DNA of 35,329 nt, taken from contig JBKPEA010000070.1 of assembly GCA_046728175.1 (NCBI GenBank), positions 1 to 35,329 on the forward strand, given 5' to 3'. This document shows, in pieces, positions 1-5,516 of this stretch. Position numbers and translations under genes: made by a program. This DNA comes from JAFAHS01 sp046728175. GTDB taxonomy: Bacteria; Desulfobacterota; Binatia; Binatales; Binataceae. The first letter of the stretch is position 1, and each line of letters begins with the position of its first letter. A model generated the notes under the pieces. It had not been told where the DNA came from and searched no databases. It worked only from the letters and a program-made list of their open reading frames with translations.

Positions 1-153
1 GACGATGTCCTCTTCGGGAAGTTTTTCATAGGGCGTGTCGACGAGGCGGTGCCACTGACCGCTCAGTTCGGTCGGAAAAAGCTCGTGTTTCAGGCGCTCA
101 ACCGTGTTGCGCTTGAGGACTAATTCCCAGGATGGAGGTTCACGTTTGGGCAC
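1..153 (-). CDS. Nitrite/sulfite reductase-like protein, N-terminal fragment (runs off left edge)
   Basis: The first 51 codons of a leftward gene are visible and the frame is open to the window edge. The GTG start at 153 has an AGG-containing ribosome site 9 bases upstream; an in-frame TTG lies two codons earlier. The peptide has the pattern SWELVLKRNTVERLK followed by a PEEDIV segment. From memory, that opening is typical of ferredoxin-type nitrite/sulfite (siroheme) reductases of environmental bacteria; no siroheme or Fe-S cysteine is inside the window, so the call rests on this N-terminal pattern. It is divergent from an Rrf2 regulator, with an IscR-like dyad between them, which suits an Fe-S enzyme of nitrogen or sulfur assimilation under Rrf2 control. 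The catalytic part must be read from the neighbouring sequence. Confidence 0.55.
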   Translation of the reverse strand, partial: MPKREPPSWELVLKRNTVERLKHELFPTELSGQWHRLVDTPYEKLPEEDIV

Positions 154-188
154 TGACAATGACCTGCCTTGGCAAAAGGTAACTTTGA

Positions 189-203
189 TGACTCTCTTAG
201 TCA
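189..203. promoter_or_regulatory. Candidate Rrf2/IscR-type operator
   Basis: A perfect inverted repeat, TGACT-5 nt-AGTCA, lies between the divergent reductase and Rrf2 genes. The core GACT-N5-AGTC has the spacing of the type 1 IscR site (established for IscR). It is about 36 bases upstream of the GTG at 153 and about 73 upstream of the ATG at 277, so one protein bound here could control both genes. Binding by the adjacent Rrf2 protein is inferred. Confidence 0.5.
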
Positions 204-225
204 ATTACTTAGATCACTTGCTGGG

Positions 226-244
226 TCGACTATTCTCTGAATAG
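226..244. repeat. Second dyad and partial copy of the Rrf2 gene 5' end
   Basis: CTATTC-TCT-GAATAG (230-244) is a perfect 6-bp inverted repeat. The stretch GTCGACTATTCtCTGAA (about 226-241) recurs with one mismatch inside the Rrf2 coding region at about 295-310, where it encodes Val-Asp-Tyr-Ser-Leu. It may be a second operator half, with the coding copy as an extra site, or a small local duplication. Confidence 0.35.
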
Positions 245-276
245 CCGGGTTGTGTTAAAAAAGCCTTAGAAAGACG

Positions 277-714
277 ATGAAATTCGGCGTCGGAGTCGAC
301 TATTCCCTGAAGGCTTTGTTAATGCTGGCAGAGCGTTATCCGGGCTCGGAACCGACTCGGGTCGAGGAGATCGCGGCATCGCAGGGTATCCCCGAGAATT
401 ACCTGCGCCGCCTGCTCATCGAGCTTAAGCGGGGCGGTCTGGTGGCCAGTCAGAAAGGGCCGAGCGGTGGCTACCTGCTGGCCCGCAGCCCCGCCCGTAT
501 TTCGATGGCCGACGTTCTGGAGATCGTCGAAGGCGACTATTGCCCGGTCGAATGTCTTGAGGAGGCAGGGAGCGGGCAATGTCCCAAGGGCGTGCCGTGT
601 CCGATGCGCGACGTATGGCGCGAGGTCCGCGAATCGGTCACTGTGATTCTAGGGCGCGCCACGCTGCAATCGCTCGCGGATAAACGCAAGACAGCAATCA
701 ACTACAGCATTTAG
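277..714 (+). CDS. Rrf2-family transcriptional regulator with a putative Fe-S cluster site
   Basis: The 145-residue protein has the size and layout of Rrf2/IscR regulators. It has an N-terminal winged helix (about 1-65, including VEEIAASQGIPENYLRRLL), the wing motif GPSGGYLLAR near 68-77, and a cysteine-bearing segment at about 88-112 with four Cys in a CPVEC...QCPKGVPC pattern followed by the usual MRDVW. IscR itself uses three Cys and a His to hold [2Fe-2S]; the fourth Cys here leaves the ligand set open. The ATG at 277 has only a weak ribosome site, but the DYSLKALLMLA helix begins where the family normally does. It is divergent from a reductase-like gene with dyads between, and a hydrolase gene starts 8 bases after its stop, so the two are probably co-transcribed. 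Family sure; the signal sensed (Fe-S status, NO, cysteine) is unknown. Confidence 0.9.
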   Translation: MKFGVGVDYSLKALLMLAERYPGSEPTRVEEIAASQGIPENYLRRLLIELKRGGLVASQKGPSGGYLLARSPARISMADVLEIVEGDYCPVECLEEAGSGQCPKGVPCPMRDVWREVRESVTVILGRATLQSLADKRKTAINYSI

Positions 715-722
715 AAAAAACC

Positions 723-1493
723 GTGAACACCCGGTCACACGCATTCGCGAACTTCGGACGGAGGCCGCGCGGTCGGCCTACGATGCTGGATGCGCTCGGT
801 GAATTTCGGGTGCCCCTGGAAGCCACCATGTTGTGGCTGCACGCGTTCACCTATCCATGGCCCCACGCGGAACCCGGCAAAGGCAAGCTCGTGATGCTCA
901 TTCCGGGATTCCTGGCAGGGGACATCACACTCGCGCCGCTGGCGAACTTCTGCCGCATGATGGGTCATCGCGCGGTGATGTCCGGCACCTGGTCGAATTC
1001 GGAGTGCCCGCGCGAAGCGCTCGACCGGCTCGGACAGCGCCTGGAACGGGTCACCGACCGCAACCACGGACCGCTGGTCGTGGTCGGACAGAGTCTGGGC
1101 GGGATCTATGCGCGCGAGCTCGGTCATCGCCATCCGGATCGCATCGAGCGGGTGATCACGTTGGGCTCGCCGCTCGGACCGGTGCGCGAGTCGGCAAATC
1201 TATTGGTGCAGGCGCTGGCCCGTTCGGTCGCCAGAGTCAGGGGCAAGTCCGAGGGTTGTCTCAGTGAGTCGTGCTCGTGCGGGCTTTCGATCTCGAATCG
1301 AGCGCCCGACAAGGTGCCCATCGCCGTCATTTATTCTCGCACCGACGGCGTCGTGCATTGGCAGAGCTGTGTCGATCGGAGCGGCTCGCCGCTGGTCGAG
1401 AATATCGAAGTGATGTCGAGTCACGTCGGCATGGCCGTCAGCGCCCAGGTGTACAAAATCATCGCCTCGCGACTGGTACTCCCGGCCAACTAG
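723..1493 (+). CDS. Alpha/beta hydrolase, lipase/esterase-like
   Basis: The 256-residue protein has an alpha/beta-hydrolase core. The oxyanion segment LIPGFLAGD is near 59-67, the nucleophile elbow is GQSLGG with Ser124, the acid is probably Asp208 in SRTDGVVHW, and the His is His234 in SSHVGM. This triad and the lipase-like HP..I..VITLGSP stretch point to an ester or lipid hydrolase; the substrate is not known. A cysteine-rich patch (Cys179, Cys184, Cys186) sits between strand and acid and is unusual. No signal peptide is clear, although residues 1-20 are Arg-rich. The gene starts with GTG 8 bases after the Rrf2 gene and without a strong ribosome site, so it is probably translated from the same message. 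A start at Met21 is possible. Confidence 0.8.
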   Translation: MNTRSHAFANFGRRPRGRPTMLDALGEFRVPLEATMLWLHAFTYPWPHAEPGKGKLVMLIPGFLAGDITLAPLANFCRMMGHRAVMSGTWSNSECPREALDRLGQRLERVTDRNHGPLVVVGQSLGGIYARELGHRHPDRIERVITLGSPLGPVRESANLLVQALARSVARVRGKSEGCLSESCSCGLSISNRAPDKVPIAVIYSRTDGVVHWQSCVDRSGSPLVENIEVMSSHVGMAVSAQVYKIIASRLVLPAN

Positions 1494-1567
1494 CCACGTC
1501 GCCGAGAGCATCGGACAGAGAAACAACGAGCCCAGCCGACTGGCTACCCCCTGCGAGTTTCGCGTCG

Positions 1568-2290
1568 CTACGCGCGACCGTATACCGGGACCACCGCACC
1601 GGAAGTTACGCGGCAATCTTCCGAGCACAGGTACGCGAGGGTCGCGGCGATGTCCTCCGGCTTGACCCAGTTTTCGTGCTTCGCTTTTGGCATCGCCTTA
1701 CGGTTGGCTTCAGTGTCGATGGTGCTGGGCGCAATCGCATTCACCAGCACATTGTCCGCCAGCAGTTCCTCAGCCAGCGATGAGGTGAAAGTCGCGATCG
1801 CGCCTTTCGCCACCGCGTAAGCCGCAAAATCGCCCGCGCCGGTGAGACCGCTGCGCGAGGTAACCGAAACAATTCTGCCGTATTTGTTCTTCTGCATCAG
1901 GGGCGCGACCGCGCGGCACATCAGGAAGGTCGGCTTGAGGTTCAGGTCAAACATGGCCTGCCATTCTGCGGCGGTGGTCTCGCTGATCGGCTTTCCACCC
2001 CAAAAGCCGCCTACCAGGTTGGTCAGGATATCGATTCGACCGAAGCGTTTGGCGACGCTTTCGACAAACCGGGCGGCTTCAGCCTCGTCGCCGATGTTGG
2101 CGCGCGCGAGCATCAGCTGATCGTTGGGAAAACGAGTGCCGAGCCGCTCGCGCAGCAGCGGAACTTCCGGCTCGACGATCCAGGGCACCGCCACCCGTGC
2201 GCCAGCCGTCAGAAAATGATCGACCGCAGCACGGCCCAGGGCACCAGTGCCGCCGGTGATGATCGCGATCTTGCCTTCAAGCTTTTCCAT
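1568..2290 (-). CDS. Short-chain dehydrogenase/reductase (SDR)
   Basis: The 240-residue protein is a classical SDR with a Rossmann fold. The NAD(P) motif TGGTGALG is at 12-19. NLVGG near 91-95 stands in for the usual NNAG. The catalytic Ser is about 145 (SVTS), and the YxxxK motif gives Tyr158 and Lys162 in YAVAK. The C-terminus TSGAVVPVYGRA is the usual end of the family, so it is full length. The enzyme would oxidise or reduce an alcohol/carbonyl in the cytoplasm; the substrate cannot be read from the sequence. It is convergent with the hydrolase gene (75 bases apart) and lies downstream of the SOD gene on the same strand, with a weak terminator-like hairpin between. Confidence 0.88.
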   Translation of the reverse strand: MEKLEGKIAIITGGTGALGRAAVDHFLTAGARVAVPWIVEPEVPLLRERLGTRFPNDQLMLARANIGDEAEAARFVESVAKRFGRIDILTNLVGGFWGGKPISETTAAEWQAMFDLNLKPTFLMCRAVAPLMQKNKYGRIVSVTSRSGLTGAGDFAAYAVAKGAIATFTSSLAEELLADNVLVNAIAPSTIDTEANRKAMPKAKHENWVKPEDIAATLAYLCSEDCRVTSGAVVPVYGRA

Positions 2291-2317
2291 GCCGCGGATC
2301 TTAATGCCGCGGCCTCG

Positions 2318-2341
2318 GAAAAGAGAAGAGCACCGGGCTCT
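2318..2341 (-). terminator. Weak terminator-like hairpin after the SOD gene
   Basis: Read leftward, AGAGC-5 nt-GCTCT forms a 5-bp stem followed by a TCTCTTTT tract. It lies between the end of the SOD gene (2399) and the start of the SDR gene (2290). The stem is short, so termination may be partial. Confidence 0.3.
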
Positions 2342-2398
2342 CGGATCGCGCCGATTTTCGGATTGCGAAGCGGCGCAATCTGCCGACTTCTCTCTCCG

Positions 2399-2980
2399 CT
2401 ACGCGAGGTTCTCGCTGGCGAATTCCCAGTTCACCAGGTTCCAGAACGCCTCGACGTAGCGCGGGCGCGCGTTGCGGTAGTCGATGTAGTACGCGTGCTC
2501 CCACACATCGCAGGTCAGGATCGGCTGATTCCTGCTGGTCAGCGGAGTTGCGGCATCATGGGTCGCCTCAATCGCAAGCGATCCGTCCGGCTTGCGCACC
2601 AGCCAGACCCAGCCGCTGCCGAAGTGGGTGGCCGCCGCCTCGCCGAACTTCTTTTTGAATTCGTCGAAGCTTCCCCATCCTTTCTTGATCGCCGCGGCCA
2701 CCGCCCCTTTCGGCTGGCCGCCCGCTTTCGGCGCCAGACTTTTCCAGTAGAGGCTGTGGTTGAAATGCTGAGCGGCGTTGTTGAAAAGGCCACCGCTCGG
2801 CGCGGTCTTGACGATGTCTTCGAGTGATTTGCCCTCGTTGGGACTGCCCTTAATCAGGTTATTAAGGTTATTGACGTAGGCAGCGTGATGTTTCCCGTAA
2901 TGGTATTCGAGGGTTTCGGCGGAAAGATGCGGCTTCAGCGCATCCATCGCGTAGGGAAGACGAGGGAGTTCAAAGGCCAT
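2399..2980 (-). CDS. sodB: Superoxide dismutase, Fe type
   Basis: The 193-residue enzyme converts superoxide to peroxide and oxygen. The metal ligands of the Fe/Mn family are all present: His27, His75 (in HFNHSLYW), Asp158 and His162 (CDVWEHAYYIDY). The second-shell residue is Gln71 in NNAAQ, the arrangement of iron SODs; manganese enzymes usually place it elsewhere. There is no signal peptide, so it is cytoplasmic. The ATG at 2980 is chosen because AGAAAGGA lies 8 bases upstream and the protein then starts MAFELPRLPY as in other SODs; an upstream in-frame ATG at 3007 would add nine unlike residues. Two inverted repeats lie in its leader and upstream region. Confidence 0.96.
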   Translation of the reverse strand: MAFELPRLPYAMDALKPHLSAETLEYHYGKHHAAYVNNLNNLIKGSPNEGKSLEDIVKTAPSGGLFNNAAQHFNHSLYWKSLAPKAGGQPKGAVAAAIKKGWGSFDEFKKKFGEAAATHFGSGWVWLVRKPDGSLAIEATHDAATPLTSRNQPILTCDVWEHAYYIDYRNARPRYVEAFWNLVNWEFASENLA

Positions 2981-3392
2981 GTGACTAATCCTTTCTCCGC
3001 TGAACACCGGCCCTCTGCGCCGAGGCGCAGCGGGGATTAAGCAACGACGTTGTCGTTGGCTGGAGGTTGAAAACGAGGCGACTGACTACAGCTAAGCTCA
3101 TTGTTACGCGCCGCCTTCGCCTACTCAACAAAAGATTCAACCATCGCCTCGTTTTCGAACTACGAACTCATCTTTGCGAACTGGCAATCGCGCTCGATGG
3201 CATAAGCCCCGCTACTCACGATCGGTCTTCACGAGCGTCCTTCGAATCCTCAGTCGCCCGCTTCAACACTTACAGGGGAAAGGCTACTGTGGGTTTCCGC
3301 GCGACCCCCACATTGCAAATTGTCTTATGCTGTGAAAAAGAACCTTCAGCGTCGATTTCAGCTGAAGAGTCTCTCCGGGGAGGGGGAAGCTA
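2981..3392. other. Intergenic region upstream of the SOD and PuuD-like genes, with three inverted repeats
   Basis: About 410 bases lie between two divergent genes. There are three perfect inverted repeats. One is CTGCGCC-GA-GGCGCAG at 3015-3030, inside the SOD leader. Another is CAACGAC-GTT-GTCGTTG at 3042-3058. The third is a 13-base pair of arms with core GAAAACGAGGCGA at 3069-3081, complementary to 3144-3156. A 108-codon TTG-start open frame (3067-3393) overlaps the next gene by TAATG but does not look like a protein. Just before 3393 there is a strong GGGGAGGGGG ribosome site for the PuuD-like gene. Confidence 0.6.
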
Positions 3393-4088
3393 ATGGAAGA
3401 CCTGATTTTGATAGTTCTGCGCTGGCTGCATTTTCTCTTCGGCATCACGTGGATCGGGCTCCTGTACTACTTCAATTTCGTGCAGACGCCCTTTTTCGCC
3501 GAAACCGAACCGCCGGTACGGAGCGGCGCCCAGCAGAAGCTGCTCCCGCGCGCGCTCTGGTGGTTTAGATGGGGCGCGATGGGTACGGTCATTTTTGGCT
3601 TGATTTATCTGCTCATGTGGTGGAATCGGATCGGCTTTTCGTTCACGCCCTGGACGGTGGCGATTTTCACCGGCGGCACGCTGGGCCTCATCATGTGGGC
3701 CAACGTGTGGTTCGTTATCTGGCCGAATCAGAAAATCGTAATCGCCAACGCCGTCGCGACTGCGGCCGGGCAGCCCGCGAATCCCGCGGCCGCGCCCGCC
3801 GGGCGGCGTGGCGCGCTCGCGTCGCGGACCAATACTCTCTTTTCAATTCCGATGCTGTTCTTCATGGGCGCGGCCAGCCACTATAACCTGTTCAACGAGG
3901 GCACCACGGGCGGGTTGATCGGATGGGTACTGCTCGCGGGCGCCGTGATCGTCCTTATTGAGCTAAATGCGCTGATGGGCTCGCAGGGCACGACTAAGAA
4001 GCCGCTCGATTCGATTTCCGGAACGATCTGGTCAGGCGTGATCCTGTGGATCGTGCTGGTGATCATCATCAGAGTGACCCTGGCGTAG
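3393..4088 (+). CDS. PuuD-type (urate hydroxylase N-terminal domain) membrane protein lacking the cytochrome domain
   Basis: The 231-residue protein is hydrophobic, with membrane segments at about 4-26, 62-78, 86-108, 148-162, 173-192 and 210-229. RWLHFLFGITWIGLLYYFNFV (start of the first helix, His13), MWANVWFVIWPNQKIVIA (101-118) and the SRTNTLFSIPMLFFMGAASHY region (His163) match what I know of the N-terminal membrane domain of PuuD urate oxidases. Full PuuD proteins add a C-terminal cytochrome c domain; this one stops before it. A very strong ribosome site lies 5 bases before the ATG. A cytochrome c lipoprotein gene lies just downstream on the opposite strand and could supply the electron acceptor. 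Whether urate is the substrate is unproven; many such single-domain members are uncharacterised. Confidence 0.75.
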   Translation: MEDLILIVLRWLHFLFGITWIGLLYYFNFVQTPFFAETEPPVRSGAQQKLLPRALWWFRWGAMGTVIFGLIYLLMWWNRIGFSFTPWTVAIFTGGTLGLIMWANVWFVIWPNQKIVIANAVATAAGQPANPAAAPAGRRGALASRTNTLFSIPMLFFMGAASHYNLFNEGTTGGLIGWVLLAGAVIVLIELNALMGSQGTTKKPLDSISGTIWSGVILWIVLVIIIRVTLA

Positions 4089-4099
4089 GAAAACGGCGC

Positions 4100-4136
4100 G
4101 CAGATTCCGGCGCCTGATGGAAGCTGTGCAATCTGC
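4100..4136. terminator. Hairpin between convergent genes, possible bidirectional terminator
   Basis: GCAGATT (4100-4106) is the exact complement of AATCTGC (4130-4136). The spacer carries a GGCGCC palindrome. It sits in the 59-base gap between the PuuD-like gene and the convergent cytochrome gene. There is no T run on either side, so the termination role is tentative. Confidence 0.3.
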
Positions 4137-4147
4137 AGGCTGCTTGC

Positions 4148-4489
4148 TTACTCACTGTGGTCTTGCTGTTTTGCCGCGGCCAGAAATGCGTGCAAGTCGC
4201 CGATGTGATTCTTTAGTTGCGGAAACGCCCGCATCGCGTGGGTTTTTCGCTGCGGCGTGTAGTCCGGCGGATAGGTGAGATGCAGCACTCGCGCCTCCAG
4301 CAGGGCTTGCGATGATCCGGCGATCGCAGGTCCCTGACTCCCCGGCAGGTTGGGATTGGGATTGTGGCAAACGACGCAGTTGGTCATGTACACCATCCGA
4401 CCTTTCTCAACCGGATCAGGCGGTTTCGAGTTACACGCGGCACCCAACACCAGCGCGGCAAACCCGCGCAAGACCATACCAGCCTTCAT
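4148..4489 (-). CDS. Small cytochrome c lipoprotein
   Basis: The 113-residue protein has an N-terminal hydrophobic stretch ending in a lipobox, VLGAAC (Cys19), so it is probably exported and anchored by lipid on the periplasmic side. One heme c site, CVVCH, is at 38-42; the Met in THAMRAF (near 85) is a candidate axial ligand. The length suits a class I monoheme cytochrome. Two starts are possible: ATG 4489, with no good ribosome site, or ATG 4477 (fifth residue), which has GAAGG 5 bases upstream and still leaves a complete lipoprotein signal. It follows recR by 35 bases on the same strand and converges with the PuuD-like gene, whose usual C-terminal domain is a cytochrome c. A partnership is inferred from that. 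Confidence 0.82.
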   Translation of the reverse strand: MKAGMVLRGFAALVLGAACNSKPPDPVEKGRMVYMTNCVVCHNPNPNLPGSQGPAIAGSSQALLEARVLHLTYPPDYTPQRKTHAMRAFPQLKNHIGDLHAFLAAAKQQDHSE

Positions 4490-4524
4490 CGGCGATGCGC
4501 TGGGGTTGAAGCGTCCTCCCGGAG

Positions 4525-5148
4525 TTACAGTTCGCGACGGCCGCTCAGAGCGCTCTGCAGCGTCGCCGAATCGCTGTACTCCAGGTCGCCGCCGGCTGGC
4601 AATCCGCGCGCCAGGCGCGTTGCCTTGACTCCGAGCGGTTTCAGCACGCGGGCGATGTAGAGGGCGGTTGCCTCGCCTTCGACGGTGGCGTTGGTCGCGA
4701 TTATTACTTCGCGAACTTGCGCGGGAGGACTGACGCGCGCGATCAATTCGTTGATCTTGATGTCTTCGGGACCAATGCCATCGAGCGGCGAGACCGCACC
4801 GTGCAGTACGTGATAGACCCCGTCGAAACTGCGCGCCCGCTCTATCGCCATCAGGTCAGCGGGGCCTTCCACCACGCAGATGACCTCACGTTCGCGGGCG
4901 GGATCTTCGCAAACGTGGCAGCGCGGATGGTCCGAGAGGCCGAAGCAGTCGGCGCACAGGCCTACTCGCTCCTTCATCTCGAGCAGGGACTCCGCCAGCG
5001 CAATGACCTGCTCGCGCGGGCGATTAAGCAGGTTGAAGGCGAGCCGCGATGCGGTCTTTTCGCCGATTCCGGGCAGCCGAGAAAGTTCCTTGACCAACCG
5101 CGTCATGGCGGGCGGAAGGCCATCGCTGCGTTTGAGGTTCTCAGCCAT
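4525..5148 (-). CDS. recR: Recombination mediator RecR
   Basis: The 207-residue protein has the usual RecR length and order. A helix-hairpin-helix is near 22-40 (LPGIGEKTASRLAF), a zinc site follows at Cys65, Cys68, Cys77 and Cys80, and then a Toprim domain begins with VVEGPADL (Glu94). LHGAVSPLDGIGPEDI and the IIATNATVEGEATALYI segment are diagnostic. With RecO and RecF it loads RecA on SSB-coated gapped DNA. It is the third protein gene of the ffs-dnaX-ybaB-recR group, 16 bases after ybaB. Confidence 0.97.
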   Translation of the reverse strand: MAENLKRSDGLPPAMTRLVKELSRLPGIGEKTASRLAFNLLNRPREQVIALAESLLEMKERVGLCADCFGLSDHPRCHVCEDPAREREVICVVEGPADLMAIERARSFDGVYHVLHGAVSPLDGIGPEDIKINELIARVSPPAQVREVIIATNATVEGEATALYIARVLKPLGVKATRLARGLPAGGDLEYSDSATLQSALSGRREL

Positions 5149-5164
5149 CTTAAGCCCGCGCGTT

Positions 5165-5494
5165 TCAGTCGCTGCCGAAACCGGGCAGCTTGATTCCGCC
5201 CAGCGGTCCGACCTTCCCCATCTCCTGCGCGACGATTTCCTGGGCGCGTTTGAGAGCCAGATTCACCGCCACCACGATCAGGTCCTCGAGCATCGCCTTG
5301 TCGTTCGAGGCCAGCAGCGCCGGGTCGATTTCGATCTTGCGCACCTGCATCGAGCCGTCCACGCTCGCCCGCACCATCCCGCCCCCGGCGTCGGCGCTGA
5401 CCACCTTGGCCGCGGCCTGCTCCTGCACCTCTTTGAGCTTTTCCTGAAGAGCCTGCGCCTGTTTCATCAGCGCGCCGAAATCGAGTTCTGCCAA
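5165..5494 (-). CDS. ybaB: Nucleoid-associated protein YbaB/EbfC family
   Basis: The 109-residue protein starts (M/L)AELDFGALMKQAQALQEKLKEVQEQ and ends with a GPLGGIKLPGF tail, the pattern of the small DNA-binding family encoded between dnaX and recR. It has an N-terminal coiled-coil helix (about 5-30), a beta sheet with VRKIEIDP, and a second helix ending AQEIVAQEM. The start is a TTG at 5494: AAAGGAG lies 8 bases upstream, and no ATG or GTG gives the usual N-terminus. A much longer reading from 5701 is open but overlaps dnaX and has no family similarity, so I reject it. The gap to dnaX is 22 bases. Confidence 0.93.
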   Translation of the reverse strand: MAELDFGALMKQAQALQEKLKEVQEQAAAKVVSADAGGGMVRASVDGSMQVRKIEIDPALLASNDKAMLEDLIVVAVNLALKRAQEIVAQEMGKVGPLGGIKLPGFGSD

Positions 5495-5516
5495 TGGGAT
5501 ACTCCTTTGCGGAAAC

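Noticed and set aside
3230..3260. TTCGAATCC segment resembling a tRNA T-loop
   Set aside because: No acceptor, D or anticodon arms can be folded around it; no tRNA was found in the window.
3067..3393. 108-codon TTG-start open frame overlapping the PuuD-like gene by TAATG
   Set aside because: No family motifs, basic N-terminus and low-complexity end, and it spans the perfect inverted repeats; it reads like chance coding in GC-rich DNA despite the neat overlap.
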